Part shown: positions 8,393 through 17,223 of the stretch, in pieces
Layout of the letters: the number at the start of each line of letters is the position of its first letter
How positions within the stretch are numbered: the stretch's first letter is position 1
Position numbers and translations under genes: made by a program
Notes under the pieces: model-generated
Told to the model about the DNA's origin: nothing
Seen by the model: only the letters and a program-made list of their open reading frames with translations
Databases searched by the model: none
NCBI GenBank assembly: GCA_021838635.1
Contig: JAKCDC010000005.1
Location: 61,857 to 125,856, forward strand
DNA: 64,000 nt
Direction of reading: 5' to 3'
Source: Pseudomonadota bacterium
GTDB taxonomy: Bacteria; Pseudomonadota; Gammaproteobacteria; Steroidobacterales; Steroidobacteraceae

Positions 8393-10103
8393 CGTTGCCT
8401 ACCCAACCACGCACCAGCTGCGCGACGCGCTTGGGATCCTGCCCCACCATGGCCCGCGCATTGGCGAGCTGCTGCTCGTGCGAGAGCGCCTTGACCACCG
8501 CCTCTTTCTGAGCGTGCGGTGCACCGTCGGTGAGCCCGTCGGAACCGATCTGTCCTACCGCAACCGCCAGCGGCCGGGCCGGCGTGAGCAGCGAACGCAC
8601 CAGGGGACGCAGCACAGCCACGACCAGTACGACGACCCCGATCAGACCGGCGGCAATCTTCAGCAGGCTCCAGAAGATCGGCCGCTCCCACAGGGGAGCT
8701 GACTGGAACGTTCCGCCCGAGGTATGCGGCAGATCAAGCGGCTCATTGACGACGCTCACGCTGTCGCCCCGTGCGGCGTTGTAGCCGACCGAATCCTTCA
8801 CCAGTTGAGTGATGCGCGTCAGTTCCTGGGCCGAGAGCGGCACCTGGGTCACCTTACCGTTGGCTCCCTTGACCGTGCGGTACCCGACCAGCACCGCCAC
8901 GGTGAGACGGCGGATCTGACCGGGTGGCTGACGCGAGTAGGCCAGAGTGCGGTCGATGTCGTAATTGCGGGTGACGTTGCTCGAGAGGACGCCGGCACCG
9001 CCGGGTGCGCCGGGGGCGCCCGGGACCGGCGAGACTACGCCGACCGGAGCACTTGCGGCAGGCTTGCCCGTGGCGTTCGCGGTGGCCGCTGCGCCCGTGG
9101 AGTGCGGACTTCCCTTGGCCGCTGCCGCGCTCGGCTTAGCCTGTGCCGGTGGCGCCAGGACACCCGGCGCGGGCGGCTCATTCGAGAGCGAGCCGGGTAC
9201 GCCACCGGGTCCGCCGGCGCCGCCGCTCTGCTCGGAAATCTGTTCGCTGCGTACGATCTGGCTATTCGGCTTATAGAGTTCCTGGGCCTGCTCGCGGGTG
9301 CCGAGATTCAGCTCCGCGACGACATCGGCGTGGACCAGACCGGGGCCCACCAGGGGTGTGAGCAGCGCGACGATACGCCGCGAGTCCTCGTTCTCGATGC
9401 GGTGCACGAGATCGAAATTTCGCTCATCCATCGCGTACGCGCCGCTGCCCTGCGGTCCGGACAGCAGCTGACCGTTCTGATCGACCACAGTGACATGCGC
9501 CGGCGACAGATCCGGCACACTGGAGGCGACCAGGTTCACGATCGCCTGCACCTGCTCCGGCCCGAGCACGCTGCCGGCACGCAGCTGCACGAACACCGAG
9601 GCGCTGGCAGCGGTCTGGTCGCTGACAAACACCGACTGGCGCGGCACGGCGAGGTTGACGCGCGCGGCGGACACCTGTTGCATGCTGGCGATCGTATGCG
9701 CCAGTTCGGCCTCCAGCGCGTGCTGGTAGCGCACGTTTTCGATGAACTGACTGACCCCAAAGCCAGACCCCTTGTCGAGTGAGGCAAAGCTGTCGCCCTG
9801 GGTAACGCCCTGACCGGCGAGCTTCAAACGCGCCGCATCGAGTTGCTGGGCGGGGACTTCCACCCCGTTAGTGGTCGGATCGAGCTGATAGGGGATCTGC
9901 GCCCCCTGCAACGCCTGGACGACCTGTGCTTCCTGCTGCGGCGAGAGGTTCGCGTACAACAGGCTGTAAGTCGGTCCGCGTGACCACAGCACGATCCACA
10001 CACCGGCGGCGACCGCCGCGGCGATGCCGAGCAGCAGCAGCAGGGGGCGGAGACTCGCCGGCAGGGCCGGCATCGCGGGCAAGGCAGTGGATTCGTCGGC
10101 CAT
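8385..10103 (-). CDS. fliF: Flagellar MS-ring protein FliF
   Basis: This 572-residue protein forms the MS ring in the inner membrane. TM1 is at about residues 18-42, followed by the YscJ/FliF ring domains (RBM1 and RBM2). TM2 is at about residues 470-495, and the C-terminal cytoplasmic tail binds FliG. Between RBM3 halves (about residues 290-375) there is a long stretch very rich in Pro, Ala and Gly, longer than in enteric FliF, probably a flexible periplasmic loop. It lies 9 nt downstream of fliE. Confidence 0.95.
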   Translation of the reverse strand: MADESTALPAMPALPASLRPLLLLLGIAAAVAAGVWIVLWSRGPTYSLLYANLSPQQEAQVVQALQGAQIPYQLDPTTNGVEVPAQQLDAARLKLAGQGVTQGDSFASLDKGSGFGVSQFIENVRYQHALEAELAHTIASMQQVSAARVNLAVPRQSVFVSDQTAASASVFVQLRAGSVLGPEQVQAIVNLVASSVPDLSPAHVTVVDQNGQLLSGPQGSGAYAMDERNFDLVHRIENEDSRRIVALLTPLVGPGLVHADVVAELNLGTREQAQELYKPNSQIVRSEQISEQSGGAGGPGGVPGSLSNEPPAPGVLAPPAQAKPSAAAAKGSPHSTGAAATANATGKPAASAPVGVVSPVPGAPGAPGGAGVLSSNVTRNYDIDRTLAYSRQPPGQIRRLTVAVLVGYRTVKGANGKVTQVPLSAQELTRITQLVKDSVGYNAARGDSVSVVNEPLDLPHTSGGTFQSAPLWERPIFWSLLKIAAGLIGVVVLVVAVLRPLVRSLLTPARPLAVAVGQIGSDGLTDGAPHAQKEAVVKALSHEQQLANARAMVGQDPKRVAQLVRGWVGNDD

Positions 10104-10112
10104 GTCGACTCA

Positions 10113-10463
10113 CTACATCTGCATGTTCATAATGTCGGTGTAGGCGGTGATCAGACGGTTGCGGACCTCAGTCAATGCCTGAAAGGACACGCTCGCCTTC
10201 TCCATCTGCAACACCACCTGCGGCAGCGACACACCGGGCACGCCGCGCGAGAATGCGTTCGCAAGCGCACCGGCGCGTTGCTCACTCTGATTGACCGCAT
10301 TGATCCCCTGCTTGAGGATCGAGGCGAACTCGCTCGGTCCGCTTACCGGGGCAGTGGCGCTCTGGGCGCCACCGAGCGGCATCGGCTTGGGCGCATCGAG
10401 ACGCACCTGCGAAGACATGGCGCGGATCTGCGCCAACACTTGATCTATGGCCATCTGGCTCAT
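10113..10463 (-). CDS. fliE: Flagellar hook-basal body protein FliE
   Basis: This 116-residue protein is the MS ring-rod adaptor, the first substrate exported. The C-terminal half (LPQVVLQMEKASVSFQAL, then VRNRLITAYTDIMNMQM) is the conserved FliE region. The ATG at 10463 has AGGGGAA about 5 nt upstream. It follows the second sigma-54 activator gene by 10 nt, so fliE to fliK are probably read from the sigma-54 promoter in front of that activator. Confidence 0.94.
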   Translation of the reverse strand: MSQMAIDQVLAQIRAMSSQVRLDAPKPMPLGGAQSATAPVSGPSEFASILKQGINAVNQSEQRAGALANAFSRGVPGVSLPQVVLQMEKASVSFQALTEVRNRLITAYTDIMNMQM

Positions 10464-10473
10464 GGTGTTCCCC

Positions 10474-11493
10474 TCAGGCCGCCGGAACTTCGACGCCGGC
10501 CTCGCGCAGCCGGGCCAGCTTGTAGCGCAGGGTGCGCGGGCTGATGCCGAGCCGTTCAGCCGCCTCGCGCCGGCTGCCCTGACCGCTCTTCAGCGCATCG
10601 AGAATCAGGTCGCGCTCGGCCTGGATAAGCGAGCCGGCCAGCGAGCTGACGGTGCACTCGGCGGCCGGCGCCGCCTCAAGCGCCGGTACCTCATTGGCGA
10701 GTTCGAACTGGATGTGCTCGGGACCGATGACCGGACCGTTGAGCAGGATCAGCGCCCGCTGCAGCAGGTTGTCGAGCTCGCGTACGTTGCCCGGCCAGGG
10801 ATAGGTGAGCAGACGGTGCGCAGCCTCGGCGCTCAATGCCGGGATCTGGTTGCCGGGGCGGCAATGCCCGGTGAGCAGTTGCATAGCGAGCGGCAATACA
10901 TCGTCGCGGCGCTGGCGCAGCGGCGCGATCGCGAGCGGGAATACGTTAAGCCGATAGTAGAGGTCTTCGCGGAAGTGCCCCGCGGCAACCTCCTCGCGCA
11001 AGCGCCGATTGGTCGTGGCGATGACGCGCACGTCGAGACTGATGGTCTCCCGTCCGCCGAGTCGCTCCACTTCGCGCTCCTGCAGCACGCGTAGCAGTTT
11101 CGCCTGCAGTCCGAGCGGCATCTCGGTCACCTCATCGAGCAGCAGTGTGCCGCCCTGGGCCTGCTCAAACTTGCCCGGATGGGCCGCGTGCGCGCCGGTG
11201 AAGCTGCCACGCTCGTAGCCGAACAGCATCGCCTCGAGCATGTTCTCCGGGATCGCCGCGCAATTAACGCCGACGAACGGACCGTTGGCGCGCGGACTGC
11301 GCCGATGGATGTAGCGGGCGAGCACCTCCTTGCCGGTGCCGGACTCGCCCCAGATCAACACCGTGCAACCGCTGGCTGCTACACGGCGCGCCAGCTCGAG
11401 CAGATGCTGAGAACTCGCGGCGCAGGCGACCGGCTCCGGTACGCTCTGGGTGTTGATATTGGCGGCAGGTTGTAGTGCGTAGGCTTCGGACAT
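10474..11493 (-). CDS. Sigma-54-dependent activator without receiver domain (FleR/FlrC position)
   Basis: This 339-residue protein consists of a short N-terminal tail (about 25 residues), a sigma-54 AAA+ domain and a Fis-type HTH ([17 protein letters not shown]). It has Walker A GESGTGKE and Walker B GGTLLLDE. The sigma-54 contact loop reads GSFTGA rather than the usual GAFTGA. FleR/FlrC homologues in Pseudomonas and Vibrio normally carry a receiver domain phosphorylated by FleS/FlrB; here neither the receiver nor a kinase gene is present. The ATG at 11493 with GGGGGA upstream is chosen over the TTG at 11505. A sigma-54 element at 11530-11545 drives it, so it is probably an intermediate-class regulator of fliE and later genes. 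Confidence 0.82.
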   Translation of the reverse strand: MSEAYALQPAANINTQSVPEPVACAASSQHLLELARRVAASGCTVLIWGESGTGKEVLARYIHRRSPRANGPFVGVNCAAIPENMLEAMLFGYERGSFTGAHAAHPGKFEQAQGGTLLLDEVTEMPLGLQAKLLRVLQEREVERLGGRETISLDVRVIATTNRRLREEVAAGHFREDLYYRLNVFPLAIAPLRQRRDDVLPLAMQLLTGHCRPGNQIPALSAEAAHRLLTYPWPGNVRELDNLLQRALILLNGPVIGPEHIQFELANEVPALEAAPAAECTVSSLAGSLIQAERDLILDALKSGQGSRREAAERLGISPRTLRYKLARLREAGVEVPAA

Positions 11494-11529
11494 CGATTCC
11501 CCCAATTGCAGGGATGCTGCAGGGAGGAA

Positions 11530-11545
11530 TGCAATTGCCGTGCCT
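11530..11545 (-). promoter_or_regulatory. Sigma-54 promoter for the second activator and fliE-K
   Basis: On the minus strand the sequence reads AGGCAC-GGCAA-TTGCA, with GG and GC separated by 10 bases, which matches the -24/-12 consensus TGGCAC-N5-TTGCA in all but the first base. The predicted start site is near 11519, about 26 nt before the ATG at 11493. Confidence 0.8.
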
Positions 11546-11565
11546 GGCGTTGATGTGCTCCTAAA

Positions 11566-11583
11566 GCGTGACGTGGGTCACGC
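11566..11583. promoter_or_regulatory. GCGTGA-N6-TCACGC palindrome upstream of the sigma-54 promoter
   Basis: A perfect inverted repeat with 6-base arms separated by 6 bases is centred about 55 bp upstream of the predicted sigma-54 start site. It keeps the GTGA-N6-TCAC core also found upstream of fliL and flgB. It could be a site for a CRP-family protein or an enhancer-binding protein. Confidence 0.5.
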
Positions 11584-11610
11584 ACGCGGCAGCCGGCCGC
11601 GGCCGGGCCG

Positions 11611-12801
11611 TCAAACTTCCGTCGCCGGCTCAGTGAATCCCAGCTTGCGAAGACGCTCCACGAGTGTCGTGCGGCGCAGATTCAGCAGACGCGCCGCCTG
11701 CGCCACGGTGCCATTGGCGCGCGCGAGCGCCTGCTGCACCAGCGCCCGTTCAATCACGAGCAGATGCTCGCGCAGATCGATGCCCTGCTCCGGCAGCGCG
11801 CAAGGATCAATGGCATTGCGGGCCACGGGCACGGACTCGAGCAGTTCCAGCGCGTCGCGGTCGCTGAGGGCCGGCTCGGCACACTCGAGCACGGGCTCAA
11901 CGACGATTTCAGCGAGCGCCGCCTCACAGGTCCATTCCTTCGGCGGCTGATACTTCGGCGGCAGATCGGCCAGATCGACACTCTGGCCCGCGCGCACGAT
12001 CGAGAGGCGCTCGATCAGGTTGGACAGCTCGCGCACGTTGCCGCTCCAGGCGTACACGCCGAGCGCCGCGAGCGCGCGCGGGCTGAAGCGGACCAGGCCA
12101 CGACCTTCGGCCGCATTGCGCGCGGCGAACTCATTCACCAGCGCTGGCAGGTCCTCGCGCCGCTCGCGCAGCGCGGGCATTTCGATCGGAAAGACGTTCA
12201 GGCGATGGAACAGATCCTCGCGGAAGGTGCCCTGGGCAATCGAGGCCTCGAGGTTGCGGTGCGTGGCGGCAATGATGCGCACATTGCAGCGGATCGGCGC
12301 GTGGTTGCCGACGCGCTCGAACACCCTCTCCTGCAGCACCCGCAGCAGCTTCACCTGCATCGAAGGGCTCATGTCACCGATCTCATCGAGGAACAGCGTG
12401 CCGCCCTCGGCGATCTCGAAACGGCCTTTGCGTGCGGCGATCGCGCCGGTGAAGGCCCCCTTCTCGTGGCCGAACAGCTCCGATTCCAGCAAATCGGCCG
12501 GAATGGCGCCGCAATTGACCGCGACGAAGGGACGGTTGCGCCGCGGGCTGAGTTCATGAATGGCGCGGGCGGCGACTTCCTTGCCGGTACCGGACTCCCC
12601 GAGCACCAGCACGGTGGAATCAAACCCGGCGACCTGGCGAATCAGTCCGATGACCGCACGTATGGCTGGAGAATCCCCACTCGGCAGGCGGGCGCCGTCA
12701 TCAACACTGGCACTCCCTGCGCCGGCGACACCTTCGATGCCATCGTCGCGGTCGAAGGCGATATCCGAGACACATTCGCTGGCGGCCATCAGGGTACCCA
12801 T
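11611..12801 (-). CDS. fleQ: FleQ-like sigma-54 activator, flagellar master regulator, lacking the N-terminal receiver-like domain
   Basis: This 396-residue protein has about 40 N-terminal residues of no recognised fold, then a full AAA+ sigma-54 domain: Walker [15 protein letters not shown] loop, Walker [10 protein letters not shown] Fis-type HTH follows ([20 protein letters not shown]), whose RRTTLVE core is characteristic of FleQ/FlrA. Pseudomonas FleQ is about 490 residues because of an extra N-terminal receiver-like domain, which is absent here. Its role is activation of early flagellar sigma-54 promoters; in Pseudomonas FleQ is modulated by cyclic-di-GMP and FleN (FlhG). It is transcribed divergently from fliL. 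ATG 12801 and a second ATG at 12789 are both possible, with weak ribosome sites. Confidence 0.8.
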   Translation of the reverse strand: MGTLMAASECVSDIAFDRDDGIEGVAGAGSASVDDGARLPSGDSPAIRAVIGLIRQVAGFDSTVLVLGESGTGKEVAARAIHELSPRRNRPFVAVNCGAIPADLLESELFGHEKGAFTGAIAARKGRFEIAEGGTLFLDEIGDMSPSMQVKLLRVLQERVFERVGNHAPIRCNVRIIAATHRNLEASIAQGTFREDLFHRLNVFPIEMPALRERREDLPALVNEFAARNAAEGRGLVRFSPRALAALGVYAWSGNVRELSNLIERLSIVRAGQSVDLADLPPKYQPPKEWTCEAALAEIVVEPVLECAEPALSDRDALELLESVPVARNAIDPCALPEQGIDLREHLLVIERALVQQALARANGTVAQAARLLNLRRTTLVERLRKLGFTEPATEV

Positions 12802-12873
12802 TCTTGCTTGCTGTTTTTAACCGGAGCGGTGCCTGGATCAGACCCGACACGCGTTTCCCGTGGGGACGTACTG

Positions 12874-12887
12874 TCGCCGATCGGCGA
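12874..12887. promoter_or_regulatory. Perfect 14-bp palindrome upstream of fleQ
   Basis: TCGCCGATCGGCGA is self-complementary and lies about 75-85 bp before the fleQ start. It is a candidate operator for a dimeric regulator; its binder is unknown. Confidence 0.4.
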
Positions 12888-13004
12888 TGCAGGTTTCTGT
12901 GACCGGTCTCCAGAATGTTTACTTTTGGCGACACGTCCGAGCACAGCGTCTTGGCATTACGGTTCCACACGCAGCAGCGTCGGAAGTTCGACGCCGCAGC
13001 CCTC

Positions 13005-13022
13005 ATGTGATCCGCCTCACAT
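13005..13022. promoter_or_regulatory. CRP/Vfr/Clp-type binding site
   Basis: ATGTGA-TCCGCC-TCACAT is a perfect inverted repeat containing the CRP consensus TGTGA-N6-TCACA. In Pseudomonas aeruginosa the CRP homologue Vfr represses fleQ, and in Xanthomonas Clp (CRP-like) affects flagellar genes. The site lies about 205 bp before fleQ and is centred about 92 bp upstream of the predicted fliL start site. Confidence 0.65.
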
Positions 13023-13052
13023 TCTGCTCGCGACTGAAACTCGTTTTAATTC

Positions 13053-13069
13053 ATGGCGTTAAACGCCAT
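13053..13069. promoter_or_regulatory. 17-bp inverted repeat just upstream of the fliL sigma-54 promoter
   Basis: ATGGCGTT-A-AACGCCAT has perfect 8-base arms around one central base. It ends 10 bp before the -24 element, at about -53 to -37 of the predicted start, close enough to obstruct or assist sigma-54 polymerase. The binding protein is unknown. Confidence 0.45.
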
Positions 13070-13079
13070 CCAGGATCCG

Positions 13080-13095
13080 TGGCACAGCCATTGCA
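13080..13095 (+). promoter_or_regulatory. Sigma-54 promoter for fliLMNOPQR-flhBAFG
   Basis: TGGCAC-AGCCA-TTGCA matches the -24/-12 consensus exactly, with GG and GC 10 bases apart. The predicted start is near 13106, giving a 35-nt leader to the fliL ATG at 13141. Confidence 0.9.
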
Positions 13096-13140
13096 CTGAT
13101 CGCTCGCACCCGTATTTCACGGATTGGAGTCGCACTGCTC

Positions 13141-13656
13141 ATGGCCACTGCACCCGAAGCCACTGTCCCGACGGACGTCCCCGCGAGCCCTGAAAAGAAA
13201 AAGCGCGTCCTACCGCTGTGGCTGACGATCACCCTGGCCGCGGTGCTGATCTGCATCGCCGCCGGCGGCGGCTTTTGGCTGATGCACTCTCGAGCCGCCG
13301 GTAAGGCAAAGAGTTCGGTGGTCCACCACCCCTCCGGCCCGCCGCACTATCTGCCACTGAAGCCCTTCGTGGTCAATTTCCAAGGCAGTCAGGGCGCCCG
13401 TTACCTGCAGGTCGCCCTGCAGGTAATGTCGCGCGACCCGAAGACCCTCACGCTCATTCAGCAGAACAATCCGGTGGTGCGCAACAACCTGCTGCTGCTG
13501 CTCGGTTCGCAACAAGCGAGCCTGCTCGCCACCGAAGCCGGTAAGGAGCAGCTGCGCGCCAATGTACTCGCTGCGATTCGCAAGATCGTCGCCGATGCCG
13601 GCGGTCATCCGCACCGCGTTGCCGCCATCTACTTCACCAGCTTCGTAATGCAGTAA
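13141..13656 (+). CDS. fliL: Flagellar basal body-associated protein FliL
   Basis: This 171-residue inner-membrane protein has one TM helix at about residues 24-47 and a periplasmic FliL domain that ends with the conserved YFTSFVMQ. FliL forms a ring around the stator and supports motor torque. GGAG lies 11 nt before the ATG. It is the first gene after the sigma-54 promoter. Confidence 0.94.
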   Translation: MATAPEATVPTDVPASPEKKKRVLPLWLTITLAAVLICIAAGGGFWLMHSRAAGKAKSSVVHHPSGPPHYLPLKPFVVNFQGSQGARYLQVALQVMSRDPKTLTLIQQNNPVVRNNLLLLLGSQQASLLATEAGKEQLRANVLAAIRKIVADAGGHPHRVAAIYFTSFVMQ

Positions 13657-13676
13657 TCGAGTCCAGACCCCGCCCC

Positions 13677-14681
13677 ATGAGCAACGAGAAGATACTCGAT
13701 CAAGCCGAAATCGACGCGCTGCTGCACGGCGTCGACACCGGAGCCGTCAGCACCGAGCCGCAGACCGCTCCGGGCGAAGCGCGCAACTACGACTTCGCCA
13801 ATCAGGTGCGCATCGTACGTGGGCGCATGCCCACGTTGGAGATGATCAATGAGCGCTTCGCGCGACTGCACCGCGTGAGCCTCTACAACCTGCTGCGCCG
13901 CGCCCCTGAAGTGGCCGTCGGCCCGGTGCAGATCAAGAAATTCAGCGAATTCGTCCACACGCTGCACGTGCCGACCAGCCTGAACCTGGTGCGGTTCAAC
14001 CCGCTGCGCGGCACCGCACTGATCGTGCTTGACCCAAAACTGGTGTTTGCCGTCGTCGATAACTTTTTCGGCGGCAGTGGTCGGCACGCCAAGATCGAAG
14101 GCCGCGAGTTCACCGCCACCGAGCAGCGCATCATCCACCTGGTGTTGCGCAGCGTATTCAGCGACCTGCACGAGGCCTGGTCACACGTGGCGGACCTGCA
14201 GCTGGAGTACCTGCAGTCGGAGATCAATCCGCACTTCGCCAACATTGTCTCGCCATCGGAGATCGTGGTCGTCACCTCCTTTCACATCGAACTTGACGGC
14301 AGCGGCGGCAATCTGCACGTCACCATGCCGTACGCGATGATCGAACCGCTGCGCGAAGTGCTCGACGCCGGCGTCGCCAGCGACCGGATGGAGAAAGACG
14401 AGCGCTGGATGCAGTCGCTGCGCGAGGAGATGGAGGATGCCGAGTTGGCACTGACCACGCAGGTCGGACACACCCAGGTGTCACTTGCCGATCTGCTGAA
14501 CCTTAAAGCAGGCGACATTCTGCCGTGCGACTTCACTGGCCAGGTCACCATGATCGCCGAGGACGTACCGGTCTTCCGCGGCTCGCTCGGCACCTCCCGC
14601 GGCCACCAGGCGGTGAAGATCGAGGAGCGCCTGCGGCGCGCCCGCACCGCCTCCGAGCCTATTCAACTCAACCGCAAGTGA
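13677..14681 (+). CDS. fliM: Flagellar motor switch protein FliM
   Basis: This 334-residue protein is the C-ring subunit that receives CheY-P. The N-terminal LDQAEIDALLHG is the CheY-binding motif. The middle CheC-like domain follows (LYNLLRRAPEVAVGPVQI, FVHTLHVPTSLNLVRF), and the C-terminal SpoA domain pairs with FliN. Length is typical. It lies 20 nt downstream of fliL. Confidence 0.96.
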   Translation: MSNEKILDQAEIDALLHGVDTGAVSTEPQTAPGEARNYDFANQVRIVRGRMPTLEMINERFARLHRVSLYNLLRRAPEVAVGPVQIKKFSEFVHTLHVPTSLNLVRFNPLRGTALIVLDPKLVFAVVDNFFGGSGRHAKIEGREFTATEQRIIHLVLRSVFSDLHEAWSHVADLQLEYLQSEINPHFANIVSPSEIVVVTSFHIELDGSGGNLHVTMPYAMIEPLREVLDAGVASDRMEKDERWMQSLREEMEDAELALTTQVGHTQVSLADLLNLKAGDILPCDFTGQVTMIAEDVPVFRGSLGTSRGHQAVKIEERLRRARTASEPIQLNRK

Positions 14682-14689
14682 GCATCCCG

Positions 14690-15025
14690 ATGAATGCCAA
14701 TGCCCAGGCCCAACCGGCCGAATTCCAGGATCTGACCGACGAGGGTAACAAACAGGACGCCCGTGACGTCAACCTCGAGGTGATTCTCGACGTCCCTGTG
14801 ACACTCTCCATGGAAGTAGGCCGCACCCGCATTCCGATCCGCAACTTCCTGCAGCTGAACCAGGGTTCGGTCGTCGAACTGGACCGCACCGCTGGTGAGC
14901 CGCTCGACGTCTACGTCAACGGCACTCTGGTCGCACACGGCGAGGTGGTCGTGGTCAACGAGCGCTTCGGTATCCGCCTCACCGACGTCATCAGCCCTGC
15001 AGAGCGGCTGCGCAAGCTCAAATGA
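14690..15025 (+). CDS. fliN: Flagellar motor switch protein FliN
   Basis: This 111-residue protein consists mainly of a SpoA domain (about residues 28-105: LEVILDVPVTLSMEVGRT, IRNFLQLNQGSVVEL, NERFGIRLTDVISP). It forms the lower C ring with FliM and binds FliH. The ATG at 14690 is preferred; an in-frame GTG at 14678 overlaps the fliM stop. The 3' end overlaps the fliO start (ATGA). Confidence 0.95.
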   Translation: MNANAQAQPAEFQDLTDEGNKQDARDVNLEVILDVPVTLSMEVGRTRIPIRNFLQLNQGSVVELDRTAGEPLDVYVNGTLVAHGEVVVVNERFGIRLTDVISPAERLRKLK

Positions 15026-15405
15026 ACCATTTGTTCGCCGCCCCTGCCGCCGGCAGCGCCGCGCCAGCCGTCAGCGCCGGCGGGCTGATGTCCGTCACGT
15101 TTGCGCTGCTCCTCGTCCTCGCCGCCGTGTTCGCCCTCGCCTGGCTGGCGCGACGGATGCGCATGGTCGGCGGCCGCGCCGGGCACGCGCTTGAGATCCT
15201 CGCCAGCGCACCGCTCGGACCGAAAGAGCGTGCGGTGCTGCTGAAAGTCGGCGAGACGCAGGTTCTCCTCGGCGTTGCACCCGGGCAGGTGTCGGCCCTG
15301 TACGTGCTCGCCGAACCGATTGAGATCGGCAAGTCCACGCCGGACTCCCTCGCCGCGGCGCGCCCCACGTTCGCTGCACTGCTGAAACGGAGCCTCGGCA
15401 AATGA
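15022..15405 (+). CDS. fliO: Flagellar export apparatus assembly protein FliO
   Basis: This 127-residue protein has one TM helix at about residues 22-43 followed by a small cytoplasmic FliO domain ([21 protein letters not shown]). FliO assists FliP ring assembly in the export gate. It overlaps fliN and fliP by 4 bases each (ATGA), so it is translationally coupled on both sides. Confidence 0.92.
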   Translation: MNHLFAAPAAGSAAPAVSAGGLMSVTFALLLVLAAVFALAWLARRMRMVGGRAGHALEILASAPLGPKERAVLLKVGETQVLLGVAPGQVSALYVLAEPIEIGKSTPDSLAAARPTFAALLKRSLGK

Positions 15406-16145
15406 GTGGACTGCGCAAGAGCTGGCCGCTGCTGTTGCTCGCGCTCGCGCCGGTCGCGGCGCTCGCAGCGCCGGGCATTCCGGCATTCAGCGTCCAGACC
15501 CACGGTGGAACGCAGACCTATACGTTGACGCTGCAGGTGCTGGCGCTGATGACGGCGCTGTCGCTCCTGCCGGCGATCCTGCTGATGATGACCGCGTTCA
15601 CACGCATCGTGATCGTGCTCGGCATCTTGCGCCAGGCGCTCGGCGTCGGGCAGACCCCCCCGAATCAGGTCCTGCTCGGACTGGCGCTGTTTCTCACCTT
15701 CTTCGTGATGTCGCCGGTGATTCGCCAGATCGATCAGAACGCCTATCAGCCGTATGCAGCCGGTACGATCAGCATGAGCGCGGCGCTCACCCGTGCCGAG
15801 GTGCCGCTGAAGGAATTCATGCTGCACCAGACCCGCGAGAGTGACATCGCCGTATTCACCCACATCGCCGGCGGCAAGGGGTATGCCGCACCGAGCGATG
15901 TACCGTTGTCGGTGCTCGTGCCGGCCTTCGTCACCAGCGAGCTGAAGACCGCGTTCCTGATCGGCTTCCTGCTGTACATCCCGTTCGTGATCATCGATCT
16001 GGTGGTGGCGAGCGTGCTGATGTCGATGGGCATGATGATGGTCTCCCCGGTGACGATCTCACTGCCATTCAAACTGATGCTGTTCGTGCTGGTGAACGGC
16101 TGGACATTGGTCATGGGCTCGCTCGCCGCGAGCTTCTATCACTGA
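15402..16145 (+). CDS. fliP: Flagellar export gate protein FliP
   Basis: This 247-residue protein has a cleavable signal peptide (about residues 1-22) and four later TM helices. Conserved FliP segments are visible ([21 protein letters not shown], cut here; and [17 protein letters not shown]). FliP5-FliQ4-FliR1 forms the export gate core. Length matches the family. Confidence 0.96.
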   Translation: MSGLRKSWPLLLLALAPVAALAAPGIPAFSVQTHGGTQTYTLTLQVLALMTALSLLPAILLMMTAFTRIVIVLGILRQALGVGQTPPNQVLLGLALFLTFFVMSPVIRQIDQNAYQPYAAGTISMSAALTRAEVPLKEFMLHQTRESDIAVFTHIAGGKGYAAPSDVPLSVLVPAFVTSELKTAFLIGFLLYIPFVIIDLVVASVLMSMGMMMVSPVTISLPFKLMLFVLVNGWTLVMGSLAASFYH

Positions 16146-16159
16146 CGGAGAGCGCCCGA

Positions 16160-16429
16160 GTGACCCCCAATACCGTGATGAACCTCGGCACCACCGCCCT
16201 GGAAGTCACCTTGATGCTGTCTCTGCCGCTGCTGCTCGCTGCGCTGATCACCGGGGTGATCGTCGGGGCATTCCAGGCCGCGACGCAGATCAACGAGATG
16301 ACCCTGTCGTTCATCCCAAAGCTGCTGGTGCTCGCGATGGTGATGGCGCTGAGCGGACCGTGGATGCTGCACACCATGCTCGAGTACACGCGTGAGCTCA
16401 TCGTGAGCATCCCGCAGCTGGTCAACTGA
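16160..16429 (+). CDS. fliQ: Flagellar export gate protein FliQ
   Basis: This 89-residue protein has two TM helices and the family pattern (GAFQAATQINEMTLSFIPK). The start is GTG at 16160, with GGAG 9 nt upstream. It lies between fliP and fliR as usual. Confidence 0.95.
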   Translation: MTPNTVMNLGTTALEVTLMLSLPLLLAALITGVIVGAFQAATQINEMTLSFIPKLLVLAMVMALSGPWMLHTMLEYTRELIVSIPQLVN

Positions 16430-16443
16430 AGCCGACCCTGCGC

Positions 16444-17220
16444 ATGATCGCTATCACCGCCGCCCAGCTCGAGCACGGCATTGCCGCGATCCTCTGGCCG
16501 TTCGTGCGCATCGGCTCTTGCTTCATGGTCGCCCCGGTATTCGGCGCCGTGACGGTCCCGGCGCAGATTCGCATCGTGCTCGCCGGCGCGATCGCGCTGC
16601 TGATTGCGCCGCTGGTGCCGCTTCCGACCAACATCGCGCTCCTCTCCGGAGCGGGCATACTGATCACGATTCAGCAAATCATTATCGGTATCGCGCTCGG
16701 ATTCTCGCTGCGACTGGTATTCGAAGCGCTGGCGCTCGGTGGACAGATGGTCGCCAATAGCATGGGACTATCATTGTCGTTCAACATCGATCCGCTGAAC
16801 GGTACCAGCACTCCGGCGCTCGGACAGCTGTACACGGTACTGGTGACGCTGATCTTCCTGCTGCTGAATGGCCATACCGCCTTGATTCGCGTCCTGGTCG
16901 GTGGTTTTCACACTCTGCCGATCGGTACGAGCGGATTCGGATCCAGAGGTCTGTGGACCATTGTCAACTGGGGTTCGATCCTGTTCTCCGGGGCGCTCGC
17001 CGTGGCGCTGCCCGGTCTTACGGCAATGCTGATCACCAACCTCGCCTTCGGCATCGTCAGCCGCGCCGCCCCGACGCTGAACCTGTTTGCCACCGGCCTG
17101 CCGATCTCGATCTTGTTCGGCCTGCTGGTGATCATCGTCACACTGCCCGTGGTCGAATCGGGTTTCATCCGACTGCTAGGTCAGGCCTTCATGCTCCTGC
17201 GCCGACTGAGCGGAGGCTGA
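16444..17220 (+). CDS. fliR: Flagellar export gate protein FliR
   Basis: This 258-residue polytopic protein (about six TM helices) completes the FliPQR gate. FliR motifs include FVRIGSCFMVAPVFG and GGQMVANSMGLSL. The gene ends 3 bases before the flhB start. Confidence 0.95.
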   Translation: MIAITAAQLEHGIAAILWPFVRIGSCFMVAPVFGAVTVPAQIRIVLAGAIALLIAPLVPLPTNIALLSGAGILITIQQIIIGIALGFSLRLVFEALALGGQMVANSMGLSLSFNIDPLNGTSTPALGQLYTVLVTLIFLLLNGHTALIRVLVGGFHTLPIGTSGFGSRGLWTIVNWGSILFSGALAVALPGLTAMLITNLAFGIVSRAAPTLNLFATGLPISILFGLLVIIVTLPVVESGFIRLLGQAFMLLRRLSGG

Positions 17221-17223
17221 GCG

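Larger units (their letters stand above)
12802..13140. promoter_or_regulatory. Divergent fleQ / fliL control region
   Basis: This 339 bp gap holds no gene. From the fleQ side it contains a 14-bp palindrome (12874-12887), a CRP/Vfr-type palindrome (13005-13022), a 17-bp inverted repeat (13053-13069), and the fliL sigma-54 promoter (13080-13095). I could not place a convincing sigma-70 promoter for fleQ on the minus strand. Confidence 0.8.

Noticed and set aside
11764..13062. 432-codon frame antisense to fleQ and its control region
   Set aside because: Mirror of fleQ coding bias; it runs into the fliL control region with no ribosome site and no domain.
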